In this document: piece by piece, positions 12,071-24,803 of the stretch | Layout of the letters: every line of letters begins with the position of its first letter | How positions within the stretch are numbered: the stretch's first letter is position 1 | NCBI GenBank assembly: GCA_963575645.1 | Contig: OY754464.1 | Span: 59,990,948 to 60,054,947, forward strand | Source: Xanthostigma xanthostigma | Lineage: Eukaryota > Arthropoda > Insecta > Raphidioptera > Raphidiidae | Length of the DNA: 64,000 bases | Direction: 5' to 3' | Notes under the pieces: model-generated | The model's database searches: none | What the model was told of the DNA's origin: nothing | Seen by the model: the letters and a program-made list of their open reading frames with translations, nothing else | Made by a program: the position numbers and the translations under genes

Positions 12071-12198
12071 TTAAAACATGTTTTCAAAATCAGTATTTTT
12101 ATTGGTATATTTTCCCTGTGCAAGTTGGTATATTTCAGTATTTTTTTAATGTGCTTCGGTTTTTTTGTAAAATTTAATCTGGTCACACTGCCTAGCAT

Positions 12199-12640
12199 AG
12201 TCACAACAAACTAAAAAATTTTTGTCTATCCTATAATACGAGCAATATTTTTTCATTGCCATGTTTTTAGGGCTCCGTACCTCAAAAGGAAAAAATGAGC
12301 CCTTATAGGAGCACTTTGTTGTCCGTCTGTTTGTCAAGAATCTCGAGAATCAAAACCTATATAGGGTACTTCCCGTTGATCTAGAATCATCAAATTTAGC
12401 AAGAAGCAATGTCTTATAGCACAAGTAAATTAGTATAGCTACATCACAAAAGAAACAATGTTTATAAATCGCAACAACATGCTACGCACGTACACAGTAA
12501 CAGTTCTAATGCAAAACAAGCGTCCGCTACCGGTGCGTTTATACAGCACAATATGAGAACTCTCGCATAACGCACAGTACGCTAACTATACTTACCTTAT
12601 AAACGTGCATATAGGCTAAGTTGCTGAGCACGTTTTAATT
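12199..12640 (-). repeat. Lepidopteran dispersed repeat (CCTATAAGGG type)
   Basis: On the minus strand it carries acttgtgctataagacattg, ggtcaacgggaag..., gacagacggacaac, cctataagggctc and gaggtacggagccc. The segment with gttactgtgtacgtgcgtag and cgctacgcacg-like sequence matches a second copy at 32936-33240. The outer part, with gcatataggctaagttgctg, recurs inverted at 38036-38095. This resembles a very common lepidopteran non-coding repeat. Exact borders are unclear. Confidence 0.6.
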
Positions 12641-12774
12641 AAGCAAAAAAAAAAACTTGGTTGGCAAACAGACCGCGACGTTTATCAATGTAAGGGGAAA
12701 ACAGTTTTCCAAGGGCTAAGCGGGAAAAATCTTCGAGACTCGATTCCCGTGATGGAAGAACGATTTACATACCT

Positions 12775-12836
12775 AGAAGTTTGTACGGAACTCTCGATAC
12801 GCGAGTCCGACTCGCACTTGGCCAGTTTTATTAGTC
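12775..12836 (+). repeat. Lepidopteran repeat 3' end (GAGTCCGACTCGCACTTGGCC)
   Basis: The stretch ggaactctcgatacgcgag followed by tccgactcgcacttggcc is nearly the standard 3' end of an abundant lepidopteran dispersed repeat. It is one of the best taxonomic markers in the window. A worn relative (gacacgcacttgaccgttttt) lies near 32388-32408. Confidence 0.65.
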
Positions 12837-14289
12837 TCCCCTTTCTGGAATGACGTCGTCTCGTTTTTTTCAAATTCAGATTTCAGCAATATGCATTATT
12901 TAGCTACTATGTTGTTAGGACAGGTTCTCAAAAAAATTGTTTAAAGAGATAATTTTATTTTAATATGATGCGATTTTATTCGATCTTTCTGGGGCCTTTC
13001 TGGGACCCCCTTCCGTCTGAACCTTGGGCACTTGTCGAATTTCGACGAGGTCATTCTAATAAATTATTGATGTTCTGGTTCAGTTGAGATGAGGCAACGT
13101 TTCAATGGCGCGCCACCTCTGGTTCGATTAGAGCAGTCTTCGGTATCCATATGCAATCAGAACCGTCAACCGGTGTATAAAGGTTCACATAAAACAACTG
13201 AACGCAATAAAGCGATAATAATTCGTCACAGGTCGTTCACTTTGTTACGTTTATCGTTATCGTCCATTCCTATAGAGTGATACAAAATTCATTAATTATT
13301 ATCGTCATTGTTTATCAAAATACCTGTCAAAACTACTGTTGACTCAAAACGTAAATGAAATTCTTCAACTGGAGTAACATTGATATGAAAATATAAAATT
13401 TTTACACGTATAATTTTTTTAAAAATATTTGAATTTTTTAGAAAAAAAAATAACTGACAACTGCTTCTTGTTTTGTTCATTTAAATAATATTAACCCTTA
13501 TACAGACTGATGTATTCGATCACTAATAAATTTTGAGACATGAAAGATGATCTAATTTTTAGAAAAAGTTTTAATGAATCCCATTTCACTTATGTTATTA
13601 TTTTTTTTTTATTAGATAAGCTTTCATCTGTCGATGAGCTATAAGAACAATCTGTATTTGGCACCTTTAGCGCACGAATCTAATTCTTACTTGTCGAAAT
13701 TTTTTTTCTAATAATTTTTTACTTACGATATCAACTATTTTCCAGGGGTTTAGATTTTCATTAATTCGTTATCTATAGAGTAATATATGAATTTCTTTGT
13801 ATGTGTATTTGTATGAATTTAACTAAAAAAATATTACACGAATTCAAATATTTCTTATGAATCCAGAAGTTTTATTTCACTATTTTATCGCAAAAATTAT
13901 TAATTTAGAATAATTATTTTTTTTTTGGCACATCCTTCTATACAAATGCCTACATAAACTCGCAACGTGTTGTCAAGACAGACCGGTATTCCTTCTTCTC
14001 TTGCGCTCATGCTCTATGCTACCGGTAGGTACATAATAATATAAGCCGTGAAACAACCAATTTCAACTCATTAGACTTCTGATTTTACACTAGGTGCAGT
14101 GTACAAGTAGTCCTAGCCGGAGACCTCTTTTTATATTTTTAGGCTATACCTCATTTGCTCTCTAATGTGGGGCTTTTTACTTTCCGGACGACGTCTGGTA
14201 AATATAGCTATATTCCATTAAAAGTCCGCGACAACCTTTGTCTATCTTTAATCTATAATTGCTGGCGCAGCCGGACCGAGCTACTAGTA
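12837..14289. other. Unassigned DNA
   Basis: No gene is supported. AT-rich sequence with long T-runs. At 14270-14288, cagccggaccgagctactag looks like a detached 3' end of the Helitron family found just downstream. Confidence 0.4.
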
Positions 14290-14692
14290 TCTCGTGTCAC
14301 GATGTTCGTCCGCGATAAGCTCCAAAACCACTGAAGCGATTTTAATGAAATTTTATAAATGTGTCTAACTTGGTCCAAGTTAGACTATAGAATAGTTTTT
14401 ATTAAATGTTTTGTACAAAATTACGATGTTTTCTCAACAAAAATATGTTTTAGTAACATGTAACGACATCTCATAGAATTTACTCAAACCTATTAGTTCA
14501 GCAGCAAACAAAAAAAAAATGTTTTGGTACCAAGTAGCCACATCTAATAGAATTTTCCCTCAAAGCTATTAGTTTAAAAGCAAAACTGGTAGAATTTGCT
14601 CAAAGCTATTAGTTCAGAAGCCGGGCCGCAAACGAAATACATTTTGCAGAATTATATCTATCGCACCCGAGCGAACCGAGACGGACCGCTAG
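14290..14692 (+). mobile_element. Short non-autonomous Helitron, CTAG-ending
   Basis: It begins TCTCGTGTCACGATGTTCG, a 5' end slightly shorter than in the related copy at 25150-25553. It ends acggaccgctag|T. Internal repeats of agctattagttcagaag, cattttgcagaattatatc and tatcgcaccc match the minus-strand copy closely. This agrees with the common lepidopteran Helitron class that inserts between A and T and ends CTAG. It is non-coding. Confidence 0.75.
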
Positions 14693-14905
14693 TAATGTTA
14701 TAATTATTCATTTCAAACGAATCGGCCATCTTGAAGTGACATTTTCAGGGCCACTCTCTGTATTAGTAGGTGTTTTGCTTCAGCCTGTTTGGCTATAATC
14801 TACATAATGGCGGAGTAATAAACGTTAGTTGTAATTAAGGTGAGTTTATGATAAGTATCAAACGTGAGGCACCGGCCAACACAACTGGCGCAGCAGTAAG
14901 ATTTC

Positions 14906-15540
14906 GGTGTACACCCCATTGACTTAGAGAATGGACTGCGAAATATAGGCCTGGAAAATATTTAAAACTTCCTTTCTTCTTTGAGAGATTCGCGCATAGC
15001 CTGAAAAATATTCCGTGTCCTCACATCAAACGTTTTTTTCTCTCTTCAAAAGATTCATGAAAGACCTTGACAGCTACGTTATTTCATCTCGTTCGTGAAG
15101 CCTTCGCGTATGATGAGACGAGAAATTTTATGACTCTCGTCACGGCATTTTCTCGAGGTTGTTTTTCTCATTCTAATATCATCGAGATCTTGAGAATTTA
15201 TTCTAGATCTCGTCCTGAAATACGTGACACGCTTCGTCATGGCGGAAAGTGGACAATCTCGTCGAGACGAGATAAGAAAAATCAGGTCTAGGCAAAGCCA
15301 GAAAAATATCGTCGCGATGAGGCGAGAAAATCTCATTGAAGATAAACCTCGTTGATGCGAAGCAAGAAAATCTTGCCGGAGTAAACCGAGAAAAATCTCG
15401 TTAAAACGAGACGAGAAAAATGTTTCGTTGAGGCGAGGAAAATCTCATCGAAACGAAACGAGAAATACCTCCTTTCGGCGGAATTTCTATTCAAATGTGC
15501 CATGCACTGTCCATGCTCTGAGTCAATGGTGTACCCCTAC
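14906..15540. mobile_element. TIR element filled with degenerate GACGAG/GAGGCGAG repeats
   Basis: Left end GGTGTACACCCCATTGACTT with agagaatggact; right end, inverted, GGGGTACACCATTGACTCAG with agcatggac. Between about 15050 and 15475 the sequence is a degenerate tandem array of units such as tctcgttgaggcgag and acgagacgagaaaaa, roughly 30-35 bases each. Frames on both strands (15067-15336) are products of this array. The superfamily is unknown and the target duplication unclear. Confidence 0.6.
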
Positions 15541-16613
15541 CTTTAGAGAAAATTATATCAACTGTCTACACCGTTGAGTGAATTCTCGGCCCTTTATGGG
15601 TGCGGAATCATTAAATGTGAATGCTACAAACTAGGTACTGGAAATAATCTTGCATTATACGAACATACCTACAACTTATATTGTTTTCTACAGAATGTAC
15701 CGATAGTTTTCTGTCAACATTTTAAGAAACGCCGTATCTAATCTCGTGCTAACAAATTAATGGGACCGTCCGTTCCACTAAATCAGAAGTCCCCGATTTT
15801 TTTTTTGTCTCGTAGACCACTTGCCATGTTTTTCGGTTTTGGGTAGACCCCCTGCTTATCTTATTGTATTTTTGCAAATTTCAATAACTTCAAATGTATT
15901 TTTGACAGCCGGTATAGTGCTACTCACTTTGAAAGATTTAAATTTATAACGGTAGTGAAGTGTAATGTGAAAAACTTAAAAAAAAACACATGTCAAGTTT
16001 TATAAGTTTATTAATTAAATTCAAATTAAAACGAAACAAATTACAATTTACTTTCTGTTACATAAAATAACCAATCAAAAAATAAATGTATTTAGTGTGA
16101 GGATGAACCTTACGTTTTAATAATAGATTTTCAACATGTTGCATCAAGTTAGTTAGGTTTAATGTCAAGTATCCTCAGTTAACGATGCCCTGTTTGTTTG
16201 TTTGTTTTTTTTTTGTTAGGAGTTCCACTATCGTTGACCTCTATTTTTATTTCAGGTACCCCCAATTTTTTTCCGCTGACATGGACCCCTTGTAAGTTGT
16301 CGTCGGCCCCTGGGTGTCGATATAGACCACTTTGGGAATCACCACAATAAGTTAACATTCACGTTTACGATTTAATCCAGCCATTCTTACTTGACTAAAA
16401 TACAGTTTTACATAAGCATTAGGTCAGAAGAAAATCTCAGTTTTATGTGAGATAAAAATTTTATGTTAATTCAATTTTTTTTAAATATGTTGTGACGTTA
16501 TCTGTTTCAAGCAGTCCAGCCAATCGAGATATTACGTCATCACTGTAAAACATGAACCAATAAACTACGTGCAGATTACTTTACACGCGTGTTAAATTGG
16601 AAACTTACGCTTT
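15541..16613. other. Possible hAT-type MITE remains and unassigned DNA
   Basis: At about 16236-16350 the reverse strand reads gtgattcccaaagtggtc, tatatcgacacccaggggcc and ggtccatgtcagcgg, which resembles the end of common hAT MITEs. The segment at 15790-15860 (agtccccgat...gtagaccacttgcc) may be its other side. I could not match the two ends as inverted repeats, so the borders stay open. No gene is supported. Confidence 0.35.
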
Positions 16614-16705
16614 CTTGTAAAATAAGAGTCCGACAAATATTTCTAAATTGGATACTATGATTTCTTTGGTGGTGCTATAAAACAGTGCGGGACAGTCACA
16701 TTCTG
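16614..16705 (+). promoter_or_regulatory. TATA-like module, similar to one at 58670-58895
   Basis: The order cttgtaaaataagagtccg, tgctataaaa (16673-16682), gcgggacagtca is repeated in the same order at 58670-58895, with 14 exact bases in the first block and 10 in the second. TATAAAA followed by GGGAC looks like a core promoter. No downstream coding exon can be proven. A 87-codon frame from 16862 is open but has no known features. Confidence 0.3.
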
Positions 16706-17216
16706 ACTTGGTTTCAACAATCCAGTCCGATTAGGGTTGATATACGCCCAGATTTTACCGTCGGTACATATCCGAGATTCTAACAATATGTACGAATCGC
16801 GAACGAAAATCACTTCATTCAAAATATTTTTTTATAGAAATGCAATGTTAAGACGCTATATTTGTTACAGCTTGCACTCCGCGCAAGATTTCTTTTAAAT
16901 TCAAAAGCATCTTTTAAAAAAGTTTTAAATAAAACGCATGCTAAACTATCATTTGGCATAGATAAAAGAGGAAGAATCTGGAAATATTCTGTCAAAGAAG
17001 AATCTTCTTCGGAAATCTATTTTGCCATTTTGATAACCATACAACATCGATGCGTTTTAGAATCGTTCTACGTCTTGATCAACAAACACGCCTTTTCTAA
17101 ATTCAACAGTCTCGAACGTATTTGATGCTATATTTATTTATTCATTGTAAATTATGGACGTTCGACAACTAGGGTTATTAGCGTCTTAATTAACAAATTA
17201 CATCAAATGAAAACTA

Positions 17217-18159
17217 GAGAAAGTTTTGGAAGAATCTGTGGCAAAAAGATCAATAAAAAGCAATACTGAATTATTAAAATTGCATTTATCACTAACGTTT
17301 CGATACTCTTCGTACCATCTTCAGAGTTTCAAATGCTCTGAACATGGTACAAAGTGCACACTGTACCGAAACGTTAATGGTAAATGCAATTTTAATAATT
17401 CAGTATTGTTTTTGACGTGATAACGTCTTATAAATTGATGAATCACCAATATTATGATGAATCACCAATATTATAAATTGATAAAACACCGGCTGCATGT
17501 ACGAAAAAGTGTAACGTAACGTTCCTAACGTTTGTAACGCATAACGCGTAACGTTCCGCCTGACCCTGTGCGTGCTTTTTGCTAATTTCTCGCTCAATTT
17601 AAATCAGATCGGTTTGAAACCAGTCTTAAACGAAAGAGGAGAACATTTTACATAGATTTCGTATAACAGAATTTGCCTAAACAGTTTTTTTATACAAACT
17701 TATATAGAAAAATATTTTATACAAATTTATATAGAAAAATAGCTGTATAAATGCATTGTTGTCTATTGCATGGCGCGCGCGCGACGTGGTCGGTCGTCTT
17801 TGTTTGCCGTACATGGAAATTAGAAAATAACGTATGTCTTGTCTTAACATGAAAACGGCTGCATTTCTAATGTTTATTTTTTGACATTAGTATTTTGTGA
17901 TTTGCAAAGCCTTCTAAGTTAACTATTGGAATAACTAATTATTATTAGAACATAATACTTTGTAAGTTGCAAACGTCACTTTTGACATTTCTTATCATTC
18001 CGACACCAAGGATAAGCGGATTGAAACCAAATTTTGGGAGGTTTAGGTTATGTATTACGGAATACGTTATCACGTAAAACTATCGTCCGTAAACCGACTT
18101 TACAGACAACCATTTTTTTTTACTGAATCTTTTTCTACGGATTCTTCCAAAACTTTCTC
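17217..18159. mobile_element. Palindromic element split by family Q copy Q3
   Basis: The arms start GAGAAAGTTTTGGAAGAATC and pair with gattcttccaaaactttctc at the far end. They continue with tactgaattattaaaattgc and its complement at about 17380-17406. The centre has cgtttcgatac, ccatcttcagagtttcaaat and gtaccgaaacg. Q3 lies inside the right arm in a T-run. A related but diverged piece occurs at 44410-44560. Confidence 0.65.
17410..18112 (-). mobile_element. Family Q element, copy Q3 (core type A), nested
   Basis: Plus strand reads ttttgacgtgataacgtc at the start and gactttacagacaacca plus nine T residues at the end. The core is type A, nearly complete relative to Q1, including a doubled tatataga-type segment and the ggaggtttaggttatg block. 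The left arm of the host palindrome shows the empty site (cagtattg, C, then T-rich sequence), so the insertion went into a T-tract. Confidence 0.82.
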
Positions 18160-18289
18160 CAATAGTCTTCAAGGATCACAATTGCTCTTTTTACTTAATT
18201 AGAGTCAAAACGTCATGACAAAAACATCCATGAGGAAACTTACCTACTGTTTCTCCTGTATTCGATATCTATAAGAAACATGTGACCAG

Positions 18290-18783
18290 AAATCACTACT
18301 CAATGTTTACTATGCATTTGCCTATTCAAATCTAAGTTATAATGTGGTTGTTTGGGGCGGTATAATTCACTGCAATAGACTCTTCATCTGGCAGAAACGT
18401 ATCATTCGTCTCATTTTTAACATTGGTCATGCCGTTCACTTTTTATCAATAACAAGCTGTTAACTTTTAGTTATTATTTTTATTTATGAAGTCTGTAAAT
18501 TTCTCAAGCAAAACATAGCCGATTTTCAAAAAATAACAGATATTCACTATCATAACATCCGGCAAAAAAATTAATTATAATATATTGATAATTACCGCCT
18601 TTCTTTGTACAATACGGGGCCGCTATGTACCTGTACAAAACTATACAATAAGTTACGTATAGAAATAAAAAATATTAACAATTATGACAGATTCAGACAG
18701 TCTCTTAAAAATAAAATGAATAACTTTTTTAAACTAATTGTGTTATATTCTATTGTATTGACGTATTCTAAGCAGTTTCCAGT
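18290..18783 (+). pseudogene. Non-LTR retrotransposon ORF2 C-terminal fragment (jockey/CR1-like)
   Basis: One frame reads KSLLNVYYAFAYSNLSYNVV, VWGG, then NRLFIWQKRIIRLIFNIGH and, after internal stops, IYEVCKFLKQN, YRLSLYNTGPL, TKLYNKLRIEI and FRQSLKNKMNNFF. This pattern ('YY.....L.YN...WG', 'LQKR..R.I', 'LYNKLP') is the region after the reverse transcriptase domain in jockey/CR1-type elements. At least three in-frame stops show that it is dead. The 5' part is missing, as expected for a 5'-truncated insertion. Confidence 0.75.
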
Positions 18784-18819
18784 ATTACAGAATAAAAAAA
18801 TCTATCTATCTATATATCT

Positions 18820-18883
18820 AGGGTTCGAATCGACGACAGGCTGATCCAAAGGCCAGCATGATTACGCTACTAGTCTGTCCCCT
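18820..18883 (-). repeat. tRNA-like SINE head with GATA tail
   Basis: On the minus strand the segment reads ggggacagactagtagcg, taatcatgctggcc, tttggatcagcc, then gattcgaaccc. It has a box A-like TAGTAGCGTAATCATG and a box B-like core, and it runs directly into a tatagatagata tail. The stem GCTGG/TCAGC with a TTTGG loop is cloverleaf-like but imperfect. This fits a short tRNA-derived SINE or a tRNA pseudogene rather than a working tRNA. Confidence 0.4.
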
Positions 18884-20109
18884 TGGAGATTGTTCGCAAA
18901 TGATTACGCAAGATGTATTAATTTGAATACGAAACCTACATACTCACTGACAATTGTGTTAAGGCTTTGACTTGAGCAATAATAATTGTTAAGTCCGGTA
19001 GTTATCAACAGTATTTATTCTCTCAGATAAGTTGGTTGTTTTGAAACCTATAATTACAATAAATTAACAGCGCGCATATGCATACAGTATACAGTGTGTA
19101 CTGAAAGTCACTGACCGTAACATTTATTATCTGTTTAACATACCATGATGTGATTTTAAAAAAATCGTGAAAAGTTATTTTTGGATAATGCATTTCATAT
19201 ATTAAGTGTGCATAAAATTTGCAAGTCATATATTCACTGTTAAAAAATAAAATTTAAATATTATTTGAATATGGTCCAATAACTGCATCTGTGAAGTAAA
19301 GAGATAAGAAGTTTTTTGTATTATGATTATTCATAACTAATTTTATTGTTTGGTTTTTGTTAAAAAATTAAATCAACACATTTATTCGAGAAATATGGAA
19401 TGCGGCTAAATATACTAACGTCCCGATCCTGATTCTCTCGGCTGCAGCTAATTTACTGTAACGTATATCGGGAAGGAAGTGACATAGCGAGTTTAAAATG
19501 GCCGTATTCATCCGGATTTGTCAAACAAAAAACTGTGTAAATTTCATGACGCTCATATGACTCAGTAGACAAGGCTCATCGTTGGAGAGCTTTTATGTGA
19601 CGGATTTCTACTATTCTTTTTTCGAAAATCATGCCAAAATTGAAAAATCGGAATCTTTTATATTGAGACTCTATATTATGGTTCGTATATGTATATATGT
19701 TCATAAGTTTCTCGCACCTAAACCATATAGAGCTAGACACTTGAAATTTGGTTCATCTATACTTTAAGCAAAAATTTCACGGGAAGATTAATAAAAAAAA
19801 CTTGAACCGTCGTGGGATGCCTGGCAGATGTGAAAGATTAAGCGAAGTTCTAGTAACTAAATTTGCCCTGCCATTTAGATATCGCCTTCAACAAAACCAA
19901 GTTATAATACAACGCATATACACGCGTTGTCATCTAACCAAATAATAGTAACTAAAAACGTTACGTCGTTCCATCACAGCGTCGCGCCACTTGCACGTTT
20001 TTATTCCCATCCAAACGCACGGGTAGATGCTTTACATAAAAAATAACAATTCATTAGAAAGGACTCACTGAATATTTTTGATAACTTTTTTTAAAAAATG
20101 TGTCGAGCA

Positions 20110-20110
<1 letters not shown>
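18884..20110. other. Unassigned DNA
   Basis: No gene is supported. Short open frames at 19023-19229 and 19582-19945 have no recognisable domain or codon bias. Confidence 0.4.

Positions 20111-20146
<36 letters not shown>
20111..20146 (+). repeat. (TAA)12 microsatellite
   Basis: Twelve perfect TAA units are followed by atttatttcag. It may be the tail of an old retroelement, but no body is recognisable. Confidence 0.9.
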
Positions 20147-20148
<2 letters not shown>

Positions 20149-20865
20149 TTATTTCAGTAAATATAATACAAATAATATCCAAAATAAGAAAAAATCAGGT
20201 ATATAAAAATGATGGCAAAGATGACAGGAGAAAATATAGCAAAGTTTATATTTTAATTTGTACCTAAATAAATCACTAGGACGATGGAAGTGATGTGCCG
20301 TTCATTTATCAATCATACAGCATGAACGATTCCCTCAAATGTGCCGTGAACGAACGAAATTATTTTTTTAAATTTCATTTATGCGTTTAAATTAGGCTTT
20401 TGAAAAAAAAAATAATTATCGATTTTTTTATTGTATTTTAAATTATATTGTATTATATTAAATAATATTGATAATCGATGCGAAAAACTTTCAAAAAACT
20501 TTTTTTAAATTAATTATAAGCAATTTAAAATTGATAAAATATTAAAAAAAAATCACGTGACTGCAAACGCACTAAAATTGTTTTTGACAGTTGTGACATC
20601 ATAATGGTAAAATGTATATACGCAGTATACTATCAATGGCTTCTACATGTATATTGACTAAAACATTATGACGTCACATTATGTTCGGGAAATGTCGGCG
20701 CGTTCTCGGAACTGGGTACAAAAATTTATTTTTAATTTGATATAACTTTTGAATTATAACGAAAATAAAAAAAAGAAAAATAATTTTGTTATAAAACTTA
20801 TATACGATCTTTCCATTTATGACAAAAAAAAAATTTCATTCAAAAGCCCAATTATGTAGATACAC
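20147..20865. other. Very AT-rich DNA, nothing assigned
   Basis: Long A/T runs and an inverted pair of ataattatcgatttt-like and aataatattgataatcgat-like segments (20408-20480). No gene or element border is clear. Confidence 0.4.
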
Positions 20866-21183
20866 CAGCGATGTCAAAGATACGGCCCGCGGGCCGCATC
20901 CGGCCCTCAAGCCATCTCAATACGGCCCGCGACCAGATTATATCCCGTGAGGATGCCAATCTATTCTAAAAATAACTACGTCAAATATGACACTTAAAAA
21001 ATGAGCTTATCAAAAACAAGAGACCGCAGGTGTCTGGACTGGATCCTCAATCTCAAGATAATTTACTAAATAAATAAAGATTTTAATTTAGTATGTATTT
21101 CAGTTTTTAATTGAGAGTCTGGCCCGCTAATACACCCTAAATCTTATAAACGATTCTTTAGAAAAATCAGTCTGACACCCCTG
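20866..21183. mobile_element. hAT-type MITE (GCGGCCCGC family)
   Basis: The left end is CAGCGATGTCAAAGATACGG, followed by cccgcgggccgcatccggcc. The right end is tctgacacccctg, the inverse of CAGGGGTGTCAGA. This 'CAG....GTCAAA...CGGCCCGCGGGCC' layout is common in animal hAT MITEs. The flanking 8 bases do not clearly match, so the target duplication has decayed or the border is off by a few bases. Confidence 0.55.
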
Positions 21184-21958
21184 AATTGTACATAACCCTA
21201 GGAGTACGAGATACGTTCATGCTTTACTATAGTAAATTCACCTATTCAACGAGTTCAGTCAGTATAGTCAATATAAATATTAATATATTCTGCTGAAGGT
21301 CACACCTTACGTAAATAAAATGATTAAATAGCTGCAACCGTACAATTAGGCAATTTTCATACTTTGTGGTATTTAACACCTCAGTTAAATTTTAATATAT
21401 TAATAATGCAATCGATTTTTAACTAATTGTTTTATCACTTAATTTTAAAAGCAATTTGGCTGATAACATTCCAGAACTTCATTATAAAGCTGTTCAACTT
21501 GTGTTTATGAGAACATTCACAAAAACATATACTAATTAATTTAAATTTTTTAATACAGAATTAATTTCTCTAAAAATATTTACATTCTTAATCACTTAAA
21601 ATAATCATAATGTATTTTAAGCTATAATGTGACATTCAAAGTGCAATGTTCTTTTAGACAGAGGTTTTTAAACTTCGATTTTGTCACCGTGAATCGTCTC
21701 ACGTTTTTTTTTTAATGAAACTTCTTTAGCGACTCATCTGTTTGAAATTTTCTGTAACGTTTAAGGGGAAATGATTTAACGACGGGGAAATTTAAGAGAA
21801 AACTTGCTGACGCAAAATGGATCATGCATCAATGAAACGAGTAGAATTTATAGAAATTTAGAAGTTTCACTTCCACAGTGAACTTATGTGGGAGAAGCTC
21901 ACACGTTTTTTTTGAGATCTGCATTACAAACAGGTTATGAAACAATTTTTTGAGAATT
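21184..21958. other. Unassigned AT-rich DNA
   Basis: No gene or repeat border could be supported. Confidence 0.4.
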
Positions 21959-22079
21959 AAGGCCTAGTTTATATGAGAGGCGATCAACGCGCGTTAGCCC
22001 AACGCGCGTTTACAGTTTCTATACAATTGTATATAACTATTCAACGCGCGTTGAACGCTCTTCATGTGTGCTAGGCCTT
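21959..22079. mobile_element. 121-bp MITE with AAGG...CCTT ends
   Basis: The ends AAGGCCTAG and CTAGGCCTT are perfect inverses, and inner ggcgatcaacgcgcgtt pairs with aacgcgcgttgaacgctc. ATT flanks both sides (21956-21958 and 22080-22082), a 3-bp duplication as made by Harbinger-type transposases. No coding sequence. Confidence 0.7.
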
Positions 22080-22183
22080 ATTCGGAAGCTTTTTATGTAA
22101 TAAAAAAATCACAAAAGTGTGTATTTTCAATGGAATTTAAAACAAGCAATTATGCCGCTACCGAAATGACGTAGATCATAGAG

Positions 22184-23375
<1,192 letters not shown>

Positions 23376-23533
23376 TGTTCCAGCCTCCCTGTGAACGGTA
23401 ATATAATCGTCACAAGCATGCGCAATAGCGAAAACGTGTTCCAACCGAGAGTGACCGATACAAAACATTTTCGGCTTAGGTACTGCGCATGGCTGTGACG
23501 GTAATAATACCGTTCGCAGAGAGGTTGGAACGT
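23376..23533. mobile_element. Compact palindromic MITE
   Basis: Left arm gttccagcctccctgtgaac, ggtaatataatcgtcaca and catgcgca pair with the right arm tgcgcatggctgtgacgg, taataataccgttcgc and agagaggttggaac. The element is about 155 bases with a 45-base centre. The target duplication is not clear. The 149-codon minus frame at 23364-23813 covers it and is not considered a gene. Confidence 0.6.
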
Positions 23534-23800
23534 AGCTACTATTTGTGTTTGTATAAGAAATATTATAGACACTGTTAAAAATTATCAAAGTTTGATTACC
23601 TTGGATGAATCCTAACCATTTCATGGTGATGAAACAAAATGCAGAACGCAATCGCGAATGTTCCCTTACTAACAAACTTTGTTTGAAGTACATTAATTCA
23701 TAAGATTTTAAGTATAGTAGACAGATAAAAGTATTAACTGCTAAAATGTCTTCTGTATCTCGTAAATAACTCAAAAGATCCAAAAATAGCAGACATACGT

Positions 23801-24170
23801 AAGGTCGCTGCACACAAGTCTGGTTTTACCGCTAGATTCCTTGCTAGATTTAAGTACTAGTTTTCAAGCGTTGGTTTTCGTGATGGCTTTTATGTGTTCG
23901 CTTTGTAGATGGGTTTGGTGCACGCGCAGTGACAGTTCAAATATATACACAGAGCAAAACGTGTCTGCTGCTTGACTCTGTTTCCTGATTGGTTCTTGTT
24001 CAAAACACGCAAACGAGCTACCATGAAAAATGTGTCCGGTTCAATTTTGAAATCCATCTTGTGAGATCGCAGACGAGCCCGTCATTTCCAGCCTCGTAGC
24101 CAGCCTGCTGACCAGCAAGGTCCCAGCAGTTTTTTCTAGCGGCAAAACAAGCCTCGTGTGCAGCGGCCTT
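23801..24170. mobile_element. MITE with AAGGTCGCTGCACAC ends (Harbinger-like)
   Basis: Left end AAGGTCGCTGCACACAAGTC, ggttttaccgctaga; right end, inverted, AAGGCCGCTGCACACGAGGC, ttgttttgccgctaga. The end style resembles the Harbinger element at 1431-2213. No coding sequence is visible in 370 bases; the 3-bp flanks (cgt, tat) do not match. Confidence 0.65.
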
Positions 24171-24744
24171 TATATAAGATTAAACTAAGTGTCTCACCAC
24201 GGCTAGTAGCGGGTTAACTAATTTGCATACAAGTGCGTACCGTATGCGCAATGAGCATGTGGTGTAATAATTCCACAGAAAACTGTTTGCTTAGTAATAA
24301 GCATAATATAATACGATTATTGTATTTAATATTATATACCTACGTACGCACTAAACCTATACGCATTGTACGCATATGTGTGTGTGTACGAACGTTTGGA
24401 TGTGTGGTGTCTGTGTTTATATACGACATATTCTAATTAAAAACTCGTTAGGTGTTTTTGTGTGTAGGCACATTAGATCATTATCTTTTCTCTATGTACT
24501 GATGCTCGGATACATTTTTATGTACGGGGGCCACTCTGCAGCTGGATGGGGAGGTGTTTTCGTTGTCATGACTTTTGAATGCAATATTGGAAAAGTGTTG
24601 CCCAAAACATTGCTCTACATCTGTTTAAAATCTACACAAGTCCTAATGTAAGACACGAATGACAATCTATATTCTATAATAATAATAATTTTGAACATAA
24701 TAACAAGTAATAGCCTTTTTTTAATCACTTTTTAAATTTTACGT
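24171..24744. other. Unassigned DNA
   Basis: Open frames at 24233-24651 lie in TG-rich, low-complexity sequence (tgtgtgtgt) and have no domain features. No gene is supported. Confidence 0.4.
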
Positions 24745-24803
24745 AGGGGGCCCTAATTTTACTTCTTACCCCGGGGCCCCCGAGGTTCTAGGTACGGCCC
24801 TGT
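24745..24803 (-). repeat. Detached hAT-type terminus
   Basis: The minus strand reads cagggccgtacctagaacc, tcgggggccccgggg, an end style common in insect hAT MITEs (CAGGGCCG...). The partner end was not found. Low confidence. Confidence 0.35.

Larger units (their letters stand above)
10477..12190 (+). mobile_element. hAT transposon, degraded, with nested family Q insertions
   Basis: The ends read CAGTGTGACCAGATT and AATCTGGTCACACTG (last base 12190). CCTAGCAT flanks both sides (10469-10476 and 12191-12198), an exact 8-bp duplication. Subterminal repeats of cagtattt and ggtatatt occur near both ends. The 3' part encodes a recognisable hAT C-terminal domain (11816-12070). The interior is interrupted by Q2 (10743-11338) and by a second Q end (about 11620-11765); a gcgcatgcg-containing segment repeats at about 11397 and 11526. 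The remaining interior is too small for an active transposase. Confidence 0.88.

Noticed and set aside
16862-17125. 87-codon frame downstream of the TATA-like module as a gene
   Set aside because: No recognisable domain; no defensible splice sites or poly-A signal. Kept only as a note.
18820-18883. Functional tRNA
   Set aside because: The cloverleaf is imperfect and the unit runs into a GATA tail, as in a SINE.
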